From Archivesica marissinica (taxonomy: Eukaryota > Mollusca > Bivalvia > Venerida > Vesicomyidae): a stretch of 64,000 bases of DNA. The stretch's first letter is position 1. The number at the start of each line of letters is the position of its first letter. The stretch is taken from the NCBI GenBank assembly GCA_014843695.1, contig CM026398.1, positions 43,579,372 to 43,643,371 on the forward strand. The letters are read 5' to 3'. The notes under the pieces were generated by a model. The model saw nothing but the letters and a program-made list of their open reading frames with translations, was not told the DNA's origin and did not search any database. Below, in pieces: positions 25,801-34,080 of the stretch. A program made the position numbers and the translations under genes.

Positions 25801-28800
25801 TGGGATAGTTGCTGTGATAGATGCTGGGATAGATGCTTGGATATATGCCGGGATAGATGCTTGGATAAATGCTGGGATATATGCCAGGATAGATGCTTGG
25901 ATAGATGCCGGGATAGATGCTTGGATATATGCCGGGATAGATGCTGGGATAGATGCTGGGATAGATGCTGTGATAGATGCCGGGATAGATGCTGGGATAG
26001 ATGCTGGGATAGATGCTGGGATAGATGGCAGGATAGATGCTTGGATAGATGCTGGGATAGATGCTTGGAAAGATGCCGAGATAGATGCGGGATATATGCC
26101 GGGATAGATGCTGTGATAGATGCCGGGATAGATGCTTGGATAGATGCTGGGATAGATGCTTGGATAGATGCTGGGATAGATGCCGGGATAGATGCCGGGA
26201 TAGATGCTTGGATAGATGCTGGGATAGATGCTTGGATAGATGCTTGGATAGATGCTGGATAGATGCTTGGATAGATGCTGGGATAGATGTTGGGATAGAT
26301 GTTTGGATAGATGCCGGGATAGATGCTGTGATAGATGCCGGGATAGATACTTGGAAAGATGCTTGGATAGATGCTGGGATAGATGCTTGGATAGATGCTG
26401 TGATAGATGCTGGGATAGATGCTGGGATGGGTGCTTGGATAGATGCCGGGATAGATGCTGGGATAGATGCCGGGATAGATGCTTGGATAGATGCTGGGAT
26501 AGATGCTTGGATAGATGCTGTGATAGATGCTGGGATAGATGCTTGGAAAGATGCCGGGATAGATGCTTGGATAGATGCTGGGATATATGCCAGGATAGAT
26601 GCTTGGATAGATGCCGGGATAGATGCTGGGATAGATGCTGGGATAGATGCTTGGAAAGATGCTGTGATAGATGCTGGGATAGATGCTTGGAAAGATGCGG
26701 GATAGATGCTGGGATAGATGATGGGATAGATGCTGGGATAGATGCCAAACGGGATAGATGCTGGGATAGATGCTTGGAAAGATGCTGTGATAGATGCTGG
26801 GATAGATGCTTGGAAAGATGCCGGTATAGATGCTGGGATAGATGCTGGGATAGATGCTGTGATAGATGCCGGGATAGATGCTTGGAAAGATGCCGGGATA
26901 GATGCTTGGATAGATGCTTGGATAGATGCTGGGATAGATGCTGGGATAGATGCCAGGATAGATGCTGGGATAGATGCCGGGATAGATGCTTGGATAGATG
27001 CTGGGATAGATGCTTGGAAAGATGCTGTGATAGATGCTGGGATAGATGCTTGGAAAGATGCCGGGATAGATGCTGGGATAGATGATGGGATAGATGCTGG
27101 GATAGATGCTTGGAAAGATGCCGGGATAGATACTTGGAAAGATGCTGGGATAGATGCTGGGATAGATGGCAGGATAGATGCTTGGATAGATGCTGGGATA
27201 GATGCCGGGATAGATGCTTGGATAGATGCTGGGATAGATGCTGGGATAGATGCTGGGATAGATGCTGGATTAGAGGATGGGATAGATGCTGGGATATATG
27301 CCGGGATAGATGCTTGGATATATGCTGGGATATATGCTGGGATAGATGCTGGGATACATGCCAGGATAGATGCTGGGATACATGCCGGGATAGATGCTTG
27401 GATAGATGCTGGGATAGATGCTGGGATGGATGCTGGATTAGAGGATGGGATAGATGCTGGGATATATGCCGGGATAGATGCTTGGATATATGCTGGGATA
27501 TATGCTGGGATAGATGCTGGGATACATGCCAGGATAGATGCTGGGATACATGCCGGGATAGATGCTTGGATAGATGCTGGGATAGATGCTGGGATGGGTG
27601 CTTGGATAGATGCCGGGATAGATGCTGGGATAGATGCTTGGATAGATGCTGGGATAGATGCTTGGATAGATGCTTGGATAGATGCTTGGATAGATGCCGG
27701 GATAGATGCTTGGAAAGATGCCGGGATAGATGCTGTGATAGATGCTTGGATAGATGCTTGGATAGATGCTTGGATAGATGCTTGGATAGATACTTGGATA
27801 GATGCTTGGATAGATGCTGGGATAGATGCTTGGATAGATGCTTGGATAGATGCTTGGATAGATGCCGGGATAGATGCTTGGAAAGATGCCGGGATAGATG
27901 CTGTGATAGATGCTTGGATAGATGCTGTGATAGATGCTTGGATAGATGCTGTGATATAGATGCTGGGATAGATGCTTGGATAGATGCTGGGATAGATGCT
28001 GGGATAGATGCTTGGATAGATGCTTGGATAGATGCTGTGATAGATGCTTGGATAGATGCTAGGATAGATGCTTGGATAGATGCTGTGATAGATGCTGTGA
28101 TAGATGCTTGGATAGATGCTTGGATAGATGCTGTGATAGATGCTGGGATAGATGCTGGGATAGATGCTTGGATAGATGCCGGGATATATGCTTGGATAGA
28201 TGCTTGGATAGATGCTGGGATAGATGCTGGGATAGATGCTGTGATAGATGCTGTGATAGATGCTTGGATAGATGCCGGGATAGATGCTTGGATAGATGCT
28301 GGGATAGATGCTGGGATAGATGCTGGGATAGATGCTGTGATAGATGCTTGGATAGATGCTTGGATAGATGCCGGGATAGATGCTTGGATAGATGCTTGGA
28401 TAGATGCTGTGATAGATGCTTGGATAGATGCCGGGATAGATGCCAGGATAGATGCTTGGATAGATGCTGGGATAGATGCTGTGATAGATGCTTGGATAGA
28501 TGCTGGGATAGATGCTGTGATAGATGCCAGGATAGATGCTGGGATAGATGCTGTGATAGATGCCAGGATAGATGCTGTGATAGATGCTGTGATAGATGCT
28601 TGGATAGATGCCGGGATGGATGCCAGGATAGATGCTTGGATAGATGCTGGGATAGATGCTGTGATAGATGCTGTGATAGATGCTTGGATAGATGCTGGGA
28701 TAGATGCCAGGATAGATGCTGTGATAGATGCTTGGATAGATGCTGGGATAGATGCTGGGATAGATGCTTGGATAGATGCTGTGATAGATGCTGTGATAGA

Positions 28801-29666
28801 TGCTGTGATAGATGCTTGGATAGATGCTGGGATAGATGCCAGGATAGATGCTGTGATAGATGCTTGGATAGATGCTGGGATAGATGCTGGGATAGATGCT
28901 TGGATAGATGCTGGGATAGATGCCAGGATAGATGCTGTGATAGATGCTTGGATAGATGCTGGGATAGATGCTGTGATAGATGCTTGGATAGATGCTGGGA
29001 TAGATGCTGGGATAGATGCTGGGATAGATGCCGGGATAGATGCCGGGATAGATGGTTGGATATATGCTGGGATAGATGCTGGGATAGATGCTGGGATAGA
29101 TACTTGGATACATGCCGGGATAGATGCTTGGATATATGCTGGGATAGATGCTGGGATAGATGCTTGGATAGATGCTTGGATAGATGCCGGGATAGATGCT
29201 GGGATAGATGCTGGGATAGATGCCGGGATAGATGCCGGGATAGATGCTGGGATAGATGCTTAGATAGATGCTGGGATAGATGCTTGGATAGATGCTTGGA
29301 TAGATGCTTGGATAGATGCCGGGATAGATGCTGGGATAGATGCTGGGATAGATGCCGGGATAGATGCTTGGATAGATGCTTGGATAGATGCTGGGATATA
29401 TGCCGGGATAGATGCTGGGATAGATGCTTGGATAGATGCATGGATAGAGGATTGGATACATGCCGGGATACATGCCGGGATAGATGCTGGGATAGATTCT
29501 GGATGGCCCACCTACACTAATGCGATAGCCTACCGTGTAGCTCAAGTCAGCTAAACTCCTTCATAAAATGCATACAATTTTTTTTTTTTATACTTTTGAT
29601 ACTTTCATCTAGCCATTCCAAGTCTTCTTCGCCGGGGTGTTGGGGCTCATCTGGGTCCGGCTCCAT
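7766..29666 (-). CDS. PTPDC1: PTPDC1-like protein tyrosine phosphatase gene, 5' part (six or seven exons)
   Basis: Seen: joining minus-strand exons 29594-29666 (tentative), 18985-19150, 18026-18106, 15204-15322, 12083-12104 and 7766-7872 gives one open frame with matching splice phases at every junction. The protein carries the signatures of PTPDC1: [64 protein letters not shown] and the P-loop start HCHAGRG. Known: PTPDC1 is a cysteine-dependent phosphatase of the Cdc14/PRL-like dual-specificity group, linked in vertebrates to centrosome and cilium function. Inferred: the same role here. The P-loop Arg and the rest of the protein are not in the window; about 7.7 kb to position 1 shows no further recognisable exon. 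Introns are unusually large and mostly satellite DNA. Identification is by recalled family motifs, not a database search. Confidence 0.9.
8020..8238. mobile_element. MITE family D2 (TTAACCCTTTGCC ends)
   Basis: TTAACCCTTTGCCTGCTGAG at the left and GCCAGCATGTAAAGGGTTAA at the right form inverted ends; the centre is a large palindrome around TAGAGCCTGATCAG / CTGATCTGGCTCTATGCTGTTT. Partial copies at 14355-14480 and 32107-32260. Confidence 0.75.
8239..8554. other. No recognisable feature
   Basis: AT-rich intron sequence; the one ORF (8255-8470) shows no family features. Confidence 0.5.
8555..8800 (+). mobile_element. tRNA(Leu)-like SINE, family II
   Basis: The head GTCATGATAGCTCAATGGTA GCGCGTTCGCTTCAGGTGCG AAAGGCCTGGAGTTCGAGCC has a perfect anticodon-like stem TTCGC/GCGAA with loop TTCAGGT (CAG, Leu). 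The body has TGTACCCTTATTCAAGGCAT TTAAATTCCACGTTGCC and the tail GAGTGATTAATATAAGTTAT AAGAAC. Other copies: 31750-31990, 41885-41999 (partial), 52740-52917 (minus), 60044-60210 (partial). Confidence 0.85.
8918..9055 (+). mobile_element. Partial tRNA(Ala)-like SINE, family III
   Basis: CAGACGGATCTGTAGTCCAG TG...AATAAAATTAACGGACTTTCAGATGGGACTTTAAACAGAGG matches the complete copy at 43379-43680; its anticodon region is deleted and the 3' end missing. Confidence 0.7.
9228..11290 (-). pseudogene. Degraded non-LTR retroelement (RT and C-terminal region)
   Basis: Read on the minus strand, pieces of a reverse transcriptase appear in order with frameshifts and stops: [19 protein letters not shown] and a [13 protein letters not shown] stretch near 11060-11230, [13 protein letters not shown] near 10950, a degraded catalytic box YADY (for YADD) near 10850, FKYLGVTF near 10650, and a C-terminal [17 protein letters not shown] / [17 protein letters not shown] zinc-like segment at 9230-9556. 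A family-B MITE (9614-10113) interrupts it. It cannot be functional. Confidence 0.8.
9614..10113. mobile_element. MITE family B copy inside the old LINE
   Basis: TTAAAGCGACATTACA at the left and TGTAGTGTCGCTTTAA at the right are inverted repeats with one mismatch. A third, partial copy begins at 35030 with the same left half. It splits the minus-strand LINE remnant, so it is younger than that element. Confidence 0.8.
11353..11566 (-). mobile_element. tRNA(Ser/Leu)-like SINE, family IV
   Basis: Minus-strand element whose tRNA-like head lies at the right end (TGGTCATGGGTTTGAGCCCC GCTCAGGCCATG read on minus). The body ATATCAGCACCATTTTGAGC TATA matches copies at 19268-19535 and 29830-30097; this copy is the most diverged. 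Confidence 0.75.
11567..12082. other. No recognisable feature
   Basis: PTPDC1 intron sequence with no repeat or exon that I can identify, except that its right edge holds the donor of the 22-nt microexon. Confidence 0.5.
12083..12104 (-). CDS. PTPDC1: PTPDC1 22-nt microexon (VYFYNFGW)
   Basis: A 22-nt exon lies between a strong acceptor, TTTCTTTCTTTTCAG, and a consensus donor, GTAAGT. Spliced to exon 4 (phase 1) and to the exon at 7872 (phase 2), it reads V-YFYNFG-W. This restores the conserved PTPDC1 sequence FMEAG-(I/V)YFYNFGW-(K/Q)DYGV that neither neighbouring exon holds. The exon length (2+18+2) and phases fit exactly. It sits 58 bp from the edge of the 19/22-bp satellite at 12163-14312. 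Confidence 0.92.
12163..14312. repeat. 19/22-bp AT-rich satellite, about 105 copies
   Basis: Unit GAATTAGCAATATGATATA (19 bp), with a second form carrying TTA inserted (…GATATTATA, 22 bp). The two forms are interspersed without a fixed order. Rare variants: GAATTACCAAT, GAATCAGCAAT, a one-base insertion ATGAATATAG. It lies just upstream (in gene sense) of the PTPDC1 microexon. Confidence 0.97.
14355..14480. mobile_element. Partial MITE family D2
   Basis: CCCCTTGCCTGTTGAGTAAATAAAATCACATTTGCAAACATCATAGATCC matches 8020-8100; the right half is lost. Confidence 0.65.
14510..15025. repeat. Dispersed bivalve-style repeat with GGAC microsatellite tail
   Basis: Repeated GACCTTGAC/GACCTCTAATTG-type phrases, GAAACATGCGTGCTGCAGGT CGTCTTGATGAGGTGAACA, and a terminal (GGAC)n GGACAGACA tract. 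This text style is widespread in bivalve genomes as a dispersed element. Only one copy is in the window, so its ends are not defined. Confidence 0.5.
15204..15322 (-). CDS. PTPDC1: PTPDC1 exon 4
   Basis: A 119-nt minus-strand exon, acceptor GTATTTCAG|T, donor AAGGAG|GTACTG, phase 2 to phase 1. It encodes [20 protein letters not shown] followed by a segment ending HTFMEEG, matching HGIKTIINLQ.PGEHASCG...FMEAG of vertebrate PTPDC1. Its first 19 nt and the acceptor are the source of the 34-bp satellite immediately upstream (to 17482), so the true acceptor is the exon-proximal member of about 63 near-identical TTTCAG|TGCTGG sites. Confidence 0.92.
15306..17482 (-). repeat. 34-bp array made of PTPDC1 exon-4 3' splice sites, about 63 copies
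   Basis: In gene sense each unit contains TTTCAGTGCTGGCATCAACT followed by CTATTATCAATGTA. TTTCAG|TGCTGGCATCAACTCTATAATCAAC is exactly the acceptor and first codons of exon 4, so the array is a tandem expansion of that boundary. Because 34 is not a multiple of 3 and the unit has no stop in any sense frame, overlapping ORFs of 200-350 codons arise; they are by-products. Some units (for example at 15812, 16050, 16527, 16766) carry the exon-type base in CTATAATC. A few units are shortened near 16830-16860 and 16995. Confidence 0.95.
17674..17880. mobile_element. MITE family F, diverged copy
   Basis: TACAGTCTACATTCGTTAAG TCAAAATCGGTTATGTCGAA...GGTCCGACGGAATTCGACAT corresponds to the intact copy at 48821-49030 in inverted order. 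The right terminal repeat is lost or diverged. Confidence 0.65.
17923..18000. repeat. 22-bp tandem repeat, about 3.5 copies
   Basis: AGCAACTATTTCTATGCTGC CT repeated, lying 25 bp downstream (gene sense) of the PTPDC1 exon-3 donor. Confidence 0.9.
18026..18106 (-). CDS. PTPDC1: PTPDC1 exon 3
   Basis: An 81-nt minus-strand exon between ACATTTCAG|G and AAGGA|GTGAGT (a consensus donor), phase 2 in and phase 2 out. It encodes [20 protein letters not shown] and LVQSFK, the highly conserved (V/I)[11 protein letters not shown] segment at the start of the PTPDC1 phosphatase domain. The TGG codon at the junction with exon 2 restores the conserved W before ITDN, which supports both splice sites. Confidence 0.92.
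18162..18400 (+). mobile_element. SINE family I copy
   Basis: Full-length copy: GGCTGTCCGATTAGTGCAGT GGTTAGCGCG head, GGTGGGTTTTCTCCGGGTACTCCGG body and TAAATCTTGTTTCGCAATCA TTG tail. Lies inside PTPDC1 intron 2. Confidence 0.85.
18405..18984 (-). repeat. 83-bp array derived from the PTPDC1 exon-2 donor boundary
   Basis: In gene sense the exon ends GTGATCAAGGGACTGTACTC TCATTG|GTAGGTGCTATG. The same phrase recurs about every 83-84 bp (plus-strand copies near 18417, 18498, 18581, 18665, 18749, 18832, 18916) and a diverged half-unit ATGTACTATCTATGGTAGTTTCTATG lies between, so each 83-bp unit is really two ~41-bp boundary copies. Seven intronic units plus the exon itself. Confidence 0.9.
18985..19150 (-). 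CDS. PTPDC1: PTPDC1 exon 2 (cysteine-rich N-terminal motif)
   Basis: Minus-strand exon of 166 nt bounded by TTTTGCAG|GT and CATTG|GTAGGT, phase 1 in and phase 2 out. It encodes the conserved block upstream of the phosphatase domain: [19 protein letters not shown], then [18 protein letters not shown], matching the CGG.(A/K)CKY ... AIKG(V/L)YS.W pattern of PTPDC1. The last 26 nt and the donor region recur about every 83 bp through the following intron (18405-18984). Confidence 0.9.
19268..19535 (-). mobile_element. tRNA(Ser/Leu)-like SINE, family IV
   Basis: On the minus strand the head reads GTCCGCCTCCGTGGTCGAGT GGTTAAGGTCGCTGACTTGT ATACC with a long variable arm and GGTTCGAGCCCCGCTCAGGC C. 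This fits descent from a class-II (Ser/Leu) tRNA. The body extends left to about 19268. Confidence 0.8.
19646..19811. mobile_element. MITE family C copy
   Basis: CTACAGTGAAATCTGTCTTA AGCAG to ...AACACAGGTTTGACTGTA, with GGCTGCTTAG and AGCTGCATAATACAGG inside. Confidence 0.8.
20050..29500. repeat. 9.4-kb satellite of 12-bp GGGATAGATGCT units
   Basis: Roughly 790 copies of a 12-bp unit (T/G)GGATAGATGC(T/C), with sub-variants GTGATAGATGCT, TTGGATAGATGC, GGAATAGAGGAT (left third only), TTGGAAAGATGC and GGATATATGC. The left third is rich in GAATAGAGGATG, the middle in AAAGATGC, the right in CTTGGATAGATG. A block near 22910-23480 recurs almost unchanged near 26270-26830. Short phase breaks occur at 24236-24360, 26090, 26250, 26698 and 26745. 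Since 12 is a multiple of 3 and stops are rare, very long ORFs appear in most frames; they are not genes. It fills PTPDC1 intron 1. Confidence 0.97.
29594..29666 (-). CDS. PTPDC1: Candidate PTPDC1 first coding exon
   Basis: An ATG at 29666 (minus strand) opens an acidic stretch beginning [20 protein letters not shown]. Two possible donors follow, AAAA|GTATAA (exon end 29594) and GAAA|GTATCA (exon end 29603). Both leave phase 1, which is exactly what the acceptor of the next recognised exon at 19150 needs. The N-terminus of this family is not conserved, so homology gives no help; the call rests on the start codon, the phase match and its position outside the intron-1 satellite. An unseen upstream exon is equally possible. 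Confidence 0.4.
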
Positions 29667-29829
29667 ACTAATTCTGCTTACACTCTGTTACAAATATCTG
29701 CAAATATATATTATGCCATCGAGTTTAGGCATCTTACCAAACATTATACTATATTATATATAACATTATAATAGCTCTCTGTAGTTGGTGTGAATTGTTT
29801 CACGTTTTATATGCAGCCTAGGCAACCTG

Positions 29830-30097
29830 ATACAGTTATGTTATATTTCGGGTTTTACGCCTGCATCAGCACCATTTTGGGCTATATCGCCGTCGGGCAG
29901 TTTACCTAACAATACCTTACCTGGGCAGGCTCCAGCGGTTAACCAGTACATGGGTGCACCAACCTCCGAAAGAAACGGCCAACGTTTTCATATAAATGAG
30001 ACACGGCCTAAGCGGGGCTCGAACCCGTGCCCATCAGTGATGATAGGTTACAGTGGTATACAAGTCAGCGACCTTAACCACTCAATCACGGAGGCGG
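29830..30097 (-). mobile_element. SINE family IV copy
   Basis: Nearly identical to 19268-19535 (TTTTACGCCTGCATCAGCAC CATTTTGGGCTATATCGCCG on plus), tRNA-like head at the right end on the minus strand. It lies about 165 bp upstream of the candidate PTPDC1 start codon. Confidence 0.85.
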
Positions 30098-30107
30098 ACA
30101 TAACTCG

Positions 30108-30548
30108 ATACAAGTATTGTTCCTTACTGTGAATAGTTGTTACAACCAAACATGTACATTTTAGTATTCCCTACTGTGAATAGTTGACACAACCAAACAT
30201 GAACATTACATTCTAGTGCTCCTCACTGTGTATTGACACAACTAAACATGAACATTACATTCTAGTGCTTACTGTGAATTGATACAACATAACATGAACA
30301 TTACATTCTAGTGTTCCTCACTGTGAATTGATACAACCAAACATGAACATTACATTCTAGTGTTCCTCACTGTGAATTGATACAACCAAACATGAACATT
30401 ACATTCTAGTGCTTACTGTGAATTGATACAACCAAACATGAACATTCTAGTGCTTACTGTGAATTGATACAACATAACAGGAACATTACATTCCAGTGTT
30501 CCTTACTGTGAATTGATACAACCAAACATGAACATTCTAGTGTTCCAT
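30108..30548. repeat. ~43-60-bp tandem repeat, about 8 copies
   Basis: Unit CTTACTGTGAATTGATACAA CCAAACATGAACATTACATT CTAGTGTTC with length variants from deletion of the ATTACA or TTCCTC segment. Confidence 0.9.
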
Positions 30549-31228
30549 TGTACCTCTACCTCTCACAGTAACAACAATGTGCTGCATAGGATGGTTGTAC
30601 ACATGGTTAGATGCAGGATAATGCATTATTGTTTTTTTATCCATCAGTGCTAAAAATTTACCGCATCACAATAATTATAATTTGTTGGAAATAATAATAA
30701 TAATCCATACGTGATGAATATTCATATAACACCCAAAATATATTTGCATAACACCGTCCTAAAACAGACAATTCCATATTACACAAATTATGCTATGCTC
30801 CAGTTTTTGTAAGATCCAGTGTGCTGTTGGTTTGTTTCAGTAAATGATGTCTACAGTATGTACACATGTTTGTAGCAGGCAGTATTGCCATTGATTCAAT
30901 TCAATTGGCTAAATCAATTAATTAATAGCGCATAATAATATATTCCCTGGTATTACAGTGTGCATGCAGACCAATCAATATTGCTGTATCATTCATGTTA
31001 TTATATTAGCTAACCTCTTATCTTTCCATATACACCTAGCCACCGTAATATCAACAGGTGCAAGCTCTAACCACATAGAACACTGTCGTGACGTCATACC
31101 TTTGTACTTGCAGTCCATGGACTTGGACTGCTGTCATAAGGCCAGAGTATTATATTAAATCCTACGCGTAAATGTATGAAATTAATAATTTGAATTAGTA
31201 ACATCTTGTTATAAAAGTGTGTGTTTTA
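30549..31228. other. No recognisable feature
   Basis: AT-rich intergenic sequence upstream of the PTPDC1 candidate start. No promoter element can be assigned. Confidence 0.5.
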
Positions 31229-31341
31229 AGTAAGATATAAGCCTCAAACGGATCCAATATGTAAAATATTGGTACTGTCTTCGGAGCCTCACACAGTCCA
31301 ATAGTTTACATATTGGATACTATTTCGGCTTATATCTTACT
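31229..31341. repeat. 113-bp imperfect palindrome
   Basis: AGTAAGATATAAGCC...GATCCAATATGTAAA...CCAATAGTTTACATATTGGATAC...GGCTTATATCTTACT: the two arms are near-perfect reverse complements around a short CTGTCTTCGGAGCCTCACACAG centre. It could fold into a long hairpin or be a very small MITE. Confidence 0.85.
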
Positions 31342-31392
31342 AAGTCAACTAATAGCCATATGACACCGGTAGTATATATGTTACGCAAAATA

Positions 31393-31485
31393 AAAAAAGT
31401 TTGCGCCTAATATTTTCACCAATTTTCACAAAATGTATTGCCAGTATTTGTTTCTTGTCGCAATTGGCGACTGACAGCAAGAACC
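31393..31485. mobile_element. Partial MITE family E
   Basis: TTTTCACCAATTTTCACAAA ATGTATTGCCAGTATTTGTT TCTTGTCGCAATTGGCGACT GACAGCAAGAACCCTG matches the right half of the intact element 43113-43375. Confidence 0.7.
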
Positions 31486-31749
31486 CTGCAACTACCTCCA
31501 AATAAATACCACCCATCTCGGAAGACCATTATTTTAATCTTAATCAAGCCATTATTAATACAACATATTAATCTCAGAAGAAAGACCGCATGTCAACAAC
31601 GACGACTACCTATATCAACCTCAGCTGCTAAAAGAGGGGTACGTTTGGTTTTATGTGGCAATGATGAAATCATGCAGCTAAACACATAGCGAGAGTATTA
31701 TATATAAATACTACACTTACACAGGTCATGTGACGATGTTCTAAAACTT

Positions 31750-31990
31750 GAAAGTGGAAGTCGTAATAGCGCAGTGGTAGCATGTTCACTTCAGGTGCGA
31801 AAGGCTTAGAGTTCGAGCCCCCACTGGAGCTATTACAATTGTGCCTTTAGGCAAGGCATTTAAATTCCACATTGCCTCTTCTCTCTCCATAATGGCGATG
31901 AATGAGGTCTCGAGAGTGATTAATATAAGTAGTTGTTGATGTTCTTCGCGATGTATATTTAGTTATTTACAAACATTGCAAAGTAACATG
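31750..31990 (+). mobile_element. SINE family II copy
   Basis: GTGGAAGTCGTAATAGCGCA GTGGTAGCATGTTCACTTCA GGTGCGAAAGGC head; AAGGCATTTAAATTCCACAT TGCCTC body; GAGTGATTAATATAAG tail. Confidence 0.85.
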
Positions 31991-32106
31991 TATATTACAC
32001 CCGATACAAGTTGTTATTGTGTGTGGGTTCCAGTTAATATATCGTACATACTACCACCCATAAGATAAACTTGACTACATGATGACCCCCCCCCAAACTA
32101 TGGACG

Positions 32107-32260
32107 TAACCCTTAACCTGCTAATCACACCTAAATTCACCTTTGCAAACAAATTAGAGCCAGATCCGACGGTACAGAACGTTCCGTCTGATCAGGCTCT
32201 ATGCGGTTTGCTAGTGGAGCTAAAACACTTGTCTGAATAGCAAACAACATAGATCATGAT
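32107..32260. mobile_element. Partial MITE family D2
   Basis: CTTAACCTGCTAATCAC...AAATTAGAGCCAGATC...GTCTGATCAGGCTCTATGCGGTTTGCTAG: central palindrome preserved, right end lost. Confidence 0.65.
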
Positions 32261-32305
32261 CACCTCTACTGGATATATCTGTTACCGGTACCCATTCCTT
32301 TTAAA

Positions 32306-32452
32306 GTTTAAACTTTATTTATTTTACAACGATTGCGAAGCAAGTTCTAACGTCTTATATTAATCACTCTCGTTGGCGCGGATGAAAGCGTAGATGTGGT
32401 CATTCGTGTGGTAGGAAACCGGAGTACCCGGAGAAAACTCACCTGTCCAATC
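32306..32452 (-). mobile_element. Truncated SINE family I copy
   Basis: Minus-strand tail and body: AACTTTATTTATTTTACAAC GATTGCGAAGCAAG...CACTCTCGTTGGCGCGGATGAAAGCG...CCGGAGTACCCGGAGAAAAC. The tRNA head is missing; it abuts the LINE remnant. Confidence 0.8.
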
Positions 32453-32719
32453 CTTTAGGTAAATGGTCATACTCTAATCTTAATTTCACTACATTGTCAT
32501 GTACTAAATAATATTGTTCCAGCTCATTAACAATCAATCTTAACACCAACAATAATATAAATCAATTGATTACTGACAATAATGGCTTATCGCTTTAATC
32601 AATACTTCAACTTCAACTTGTGACTGCCGAACAATCAGTCACGATTACGGTTGGCAGGCGGGGCAGTCTAGAACAGATAAAAGGATCTACAAAGCTATAG
32701 TTAAAAAAGCAGACAGTAT

Positions 32720-33510
32720 AAAGATTAGAGGGAGTACGAATCCAGACTGCCAACAAAAGTTGACTGGGACTCAACTGTATATGTCAGTAGACTGTTCCAT
32801 AGCTTGATTGTTCTAGGGGAAAATGAGTTGGCATGATTTGGGGTTTTTGACTGTGGGATTAGATAGTTACGGTTTCTTGTTGGTGTAAGGTGATGGTGAT
32901 CAACAGCATTTCTTATTTTGTAAAACATGATCAATGAGGCTTGATTTCGTCTATGTTCTAAAGTTTTCCAATTAAGGGTGGATACCATTTGTGATATACT
33001 ACAAATGAACTAGTATAGTTGTAATCATTGAATATATAGTGGGCTGCAGATCGTTGGACCATTTCTAGTTTGTAGGTGAGGTGTTACTGCCAGGGGTTCC
33101 AGACTGTGGAGAAGTATTCAACCTGTGGGCGGACAGAAGTGGTAAAGGCTTTATCTGACCTGCTTGTTATTAGTTTTGATGTTCCTTTTGATGAAACGGA
33201 GGGTGTTGTTAGTTTTTTAGGTAATATTATTGATGTGTTGGGCCCAGTTGATGCTCATAATAATGGTGACTCCTAAATATTTGGAATGTTCAGTTAACCT
33301 TAATTGTGTGTTATGTAATATGCATGGGTAATTGATGGGGTTTCTTTTCCTATGTACATGTATTCTTAATACTTTGCATTTATCAGGGTTGATTTCCAGT
33401 GATCATTCCTTTTCCCAAGATTCTAAGAGGTAAATGTCATGTTGGGATTTGATGGTGAGGTAGACGATGGTGTCATCGGCAAATACAATTGGCAACATGT
33501 ACAATTCTTG
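32720..33510 (-). pseudogene. Non-LTR reverse transcriptase remnant, C-terminal half
   Basis: Read on minus: FADDTIVYLTIKSQHDIYLL near 33430-33490, INPDKCKVLRIHVHRKRNP, SKYLGVTI and STVWNPWQ near 33080, then a clean frame at 32725-32988 with LEHRRNQASLIMFYKIRNAV and NSFSPRTIKLWNSLL. This order (catalytic FADD, YLGV, then the S/F-PRTI..WN C-terminal box) is that of jockey/CR1-like LINEs. Stops and frameshifts separate the pieces. Confidence 0.85.
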
Positions 33511-33833
33511 TCCATTAAAGGGAGCAAGATAAAAATGCTAATTAGAGAGAAAAATAAAACTAGAAAGACTGAGTTACAAAAAGGAAAGAGTCATTAAACT
33601 AAACAAGAAAGCTTCAACGAATAAAGAGATATACATATATACACTGTTCAACAATACTGCAGGGACTTTAGGTGGAAGCAGAGGTTGATGTCAGTCAAGT
33701 GATAAAAGGCTAAAGTAACACACTTTCTTGTTCAAATGAATATTTGTGGACATATGTTTTAGCTGTAAATAATAATTAGCTGCATAACATTAATTGGTTA
33801 CTGGTGCTGTAAAACACACCTATATAATTACTT
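33511..33833. other. No recognisable feature
   Basis: Intergenic; nothing supportable on either strand. Confidence 0.5.
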
Positions 33834-34080
33834 GGGCTGTCCAATTAGTGCAGTGGTTAGCATACTCGCTTCTCACCAATGCAACCCGGGTTCGATCCTC
33901 GGACCGGAAAGTATGTGAGATGGTACGGTGGTCGCCAGATCGGACTGGTGGGTTTTCTCCGGGTACTCCGGTTTCCTCCCACACGAATGACCACATATAC
34001 GCTTTCATCCGCGCCAGCGAGAGTGATTAATATAAGTTGTTAGAACTTGCTTCGCAATCGTTGTAAAATAAATAAAGTTT
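33834..34080 (+). mobile_element. SINE family I copy, full length
   Basis: GGCTGTCCAATTAGTGCAGT GGTTAGCATAC head, GGTTCGATCCTCGGACCGG, GGTGGTCGCCAGATCGGACT GGTGGG, and a tail ending TTCGCAATCGTTGTAAAATA AATAAAG. Confidence 0.88.

Noticed and set aside
20064..29545. ORFs of up to about 1470 codons ([20 protein letters not shown] repeats)
   Set aside because: They are translations of a 12-bp satellite in several frames and both strands at once. The repeat period is a multiple of 3 and lacks stops; there is no start context, no splice logic and no domain.
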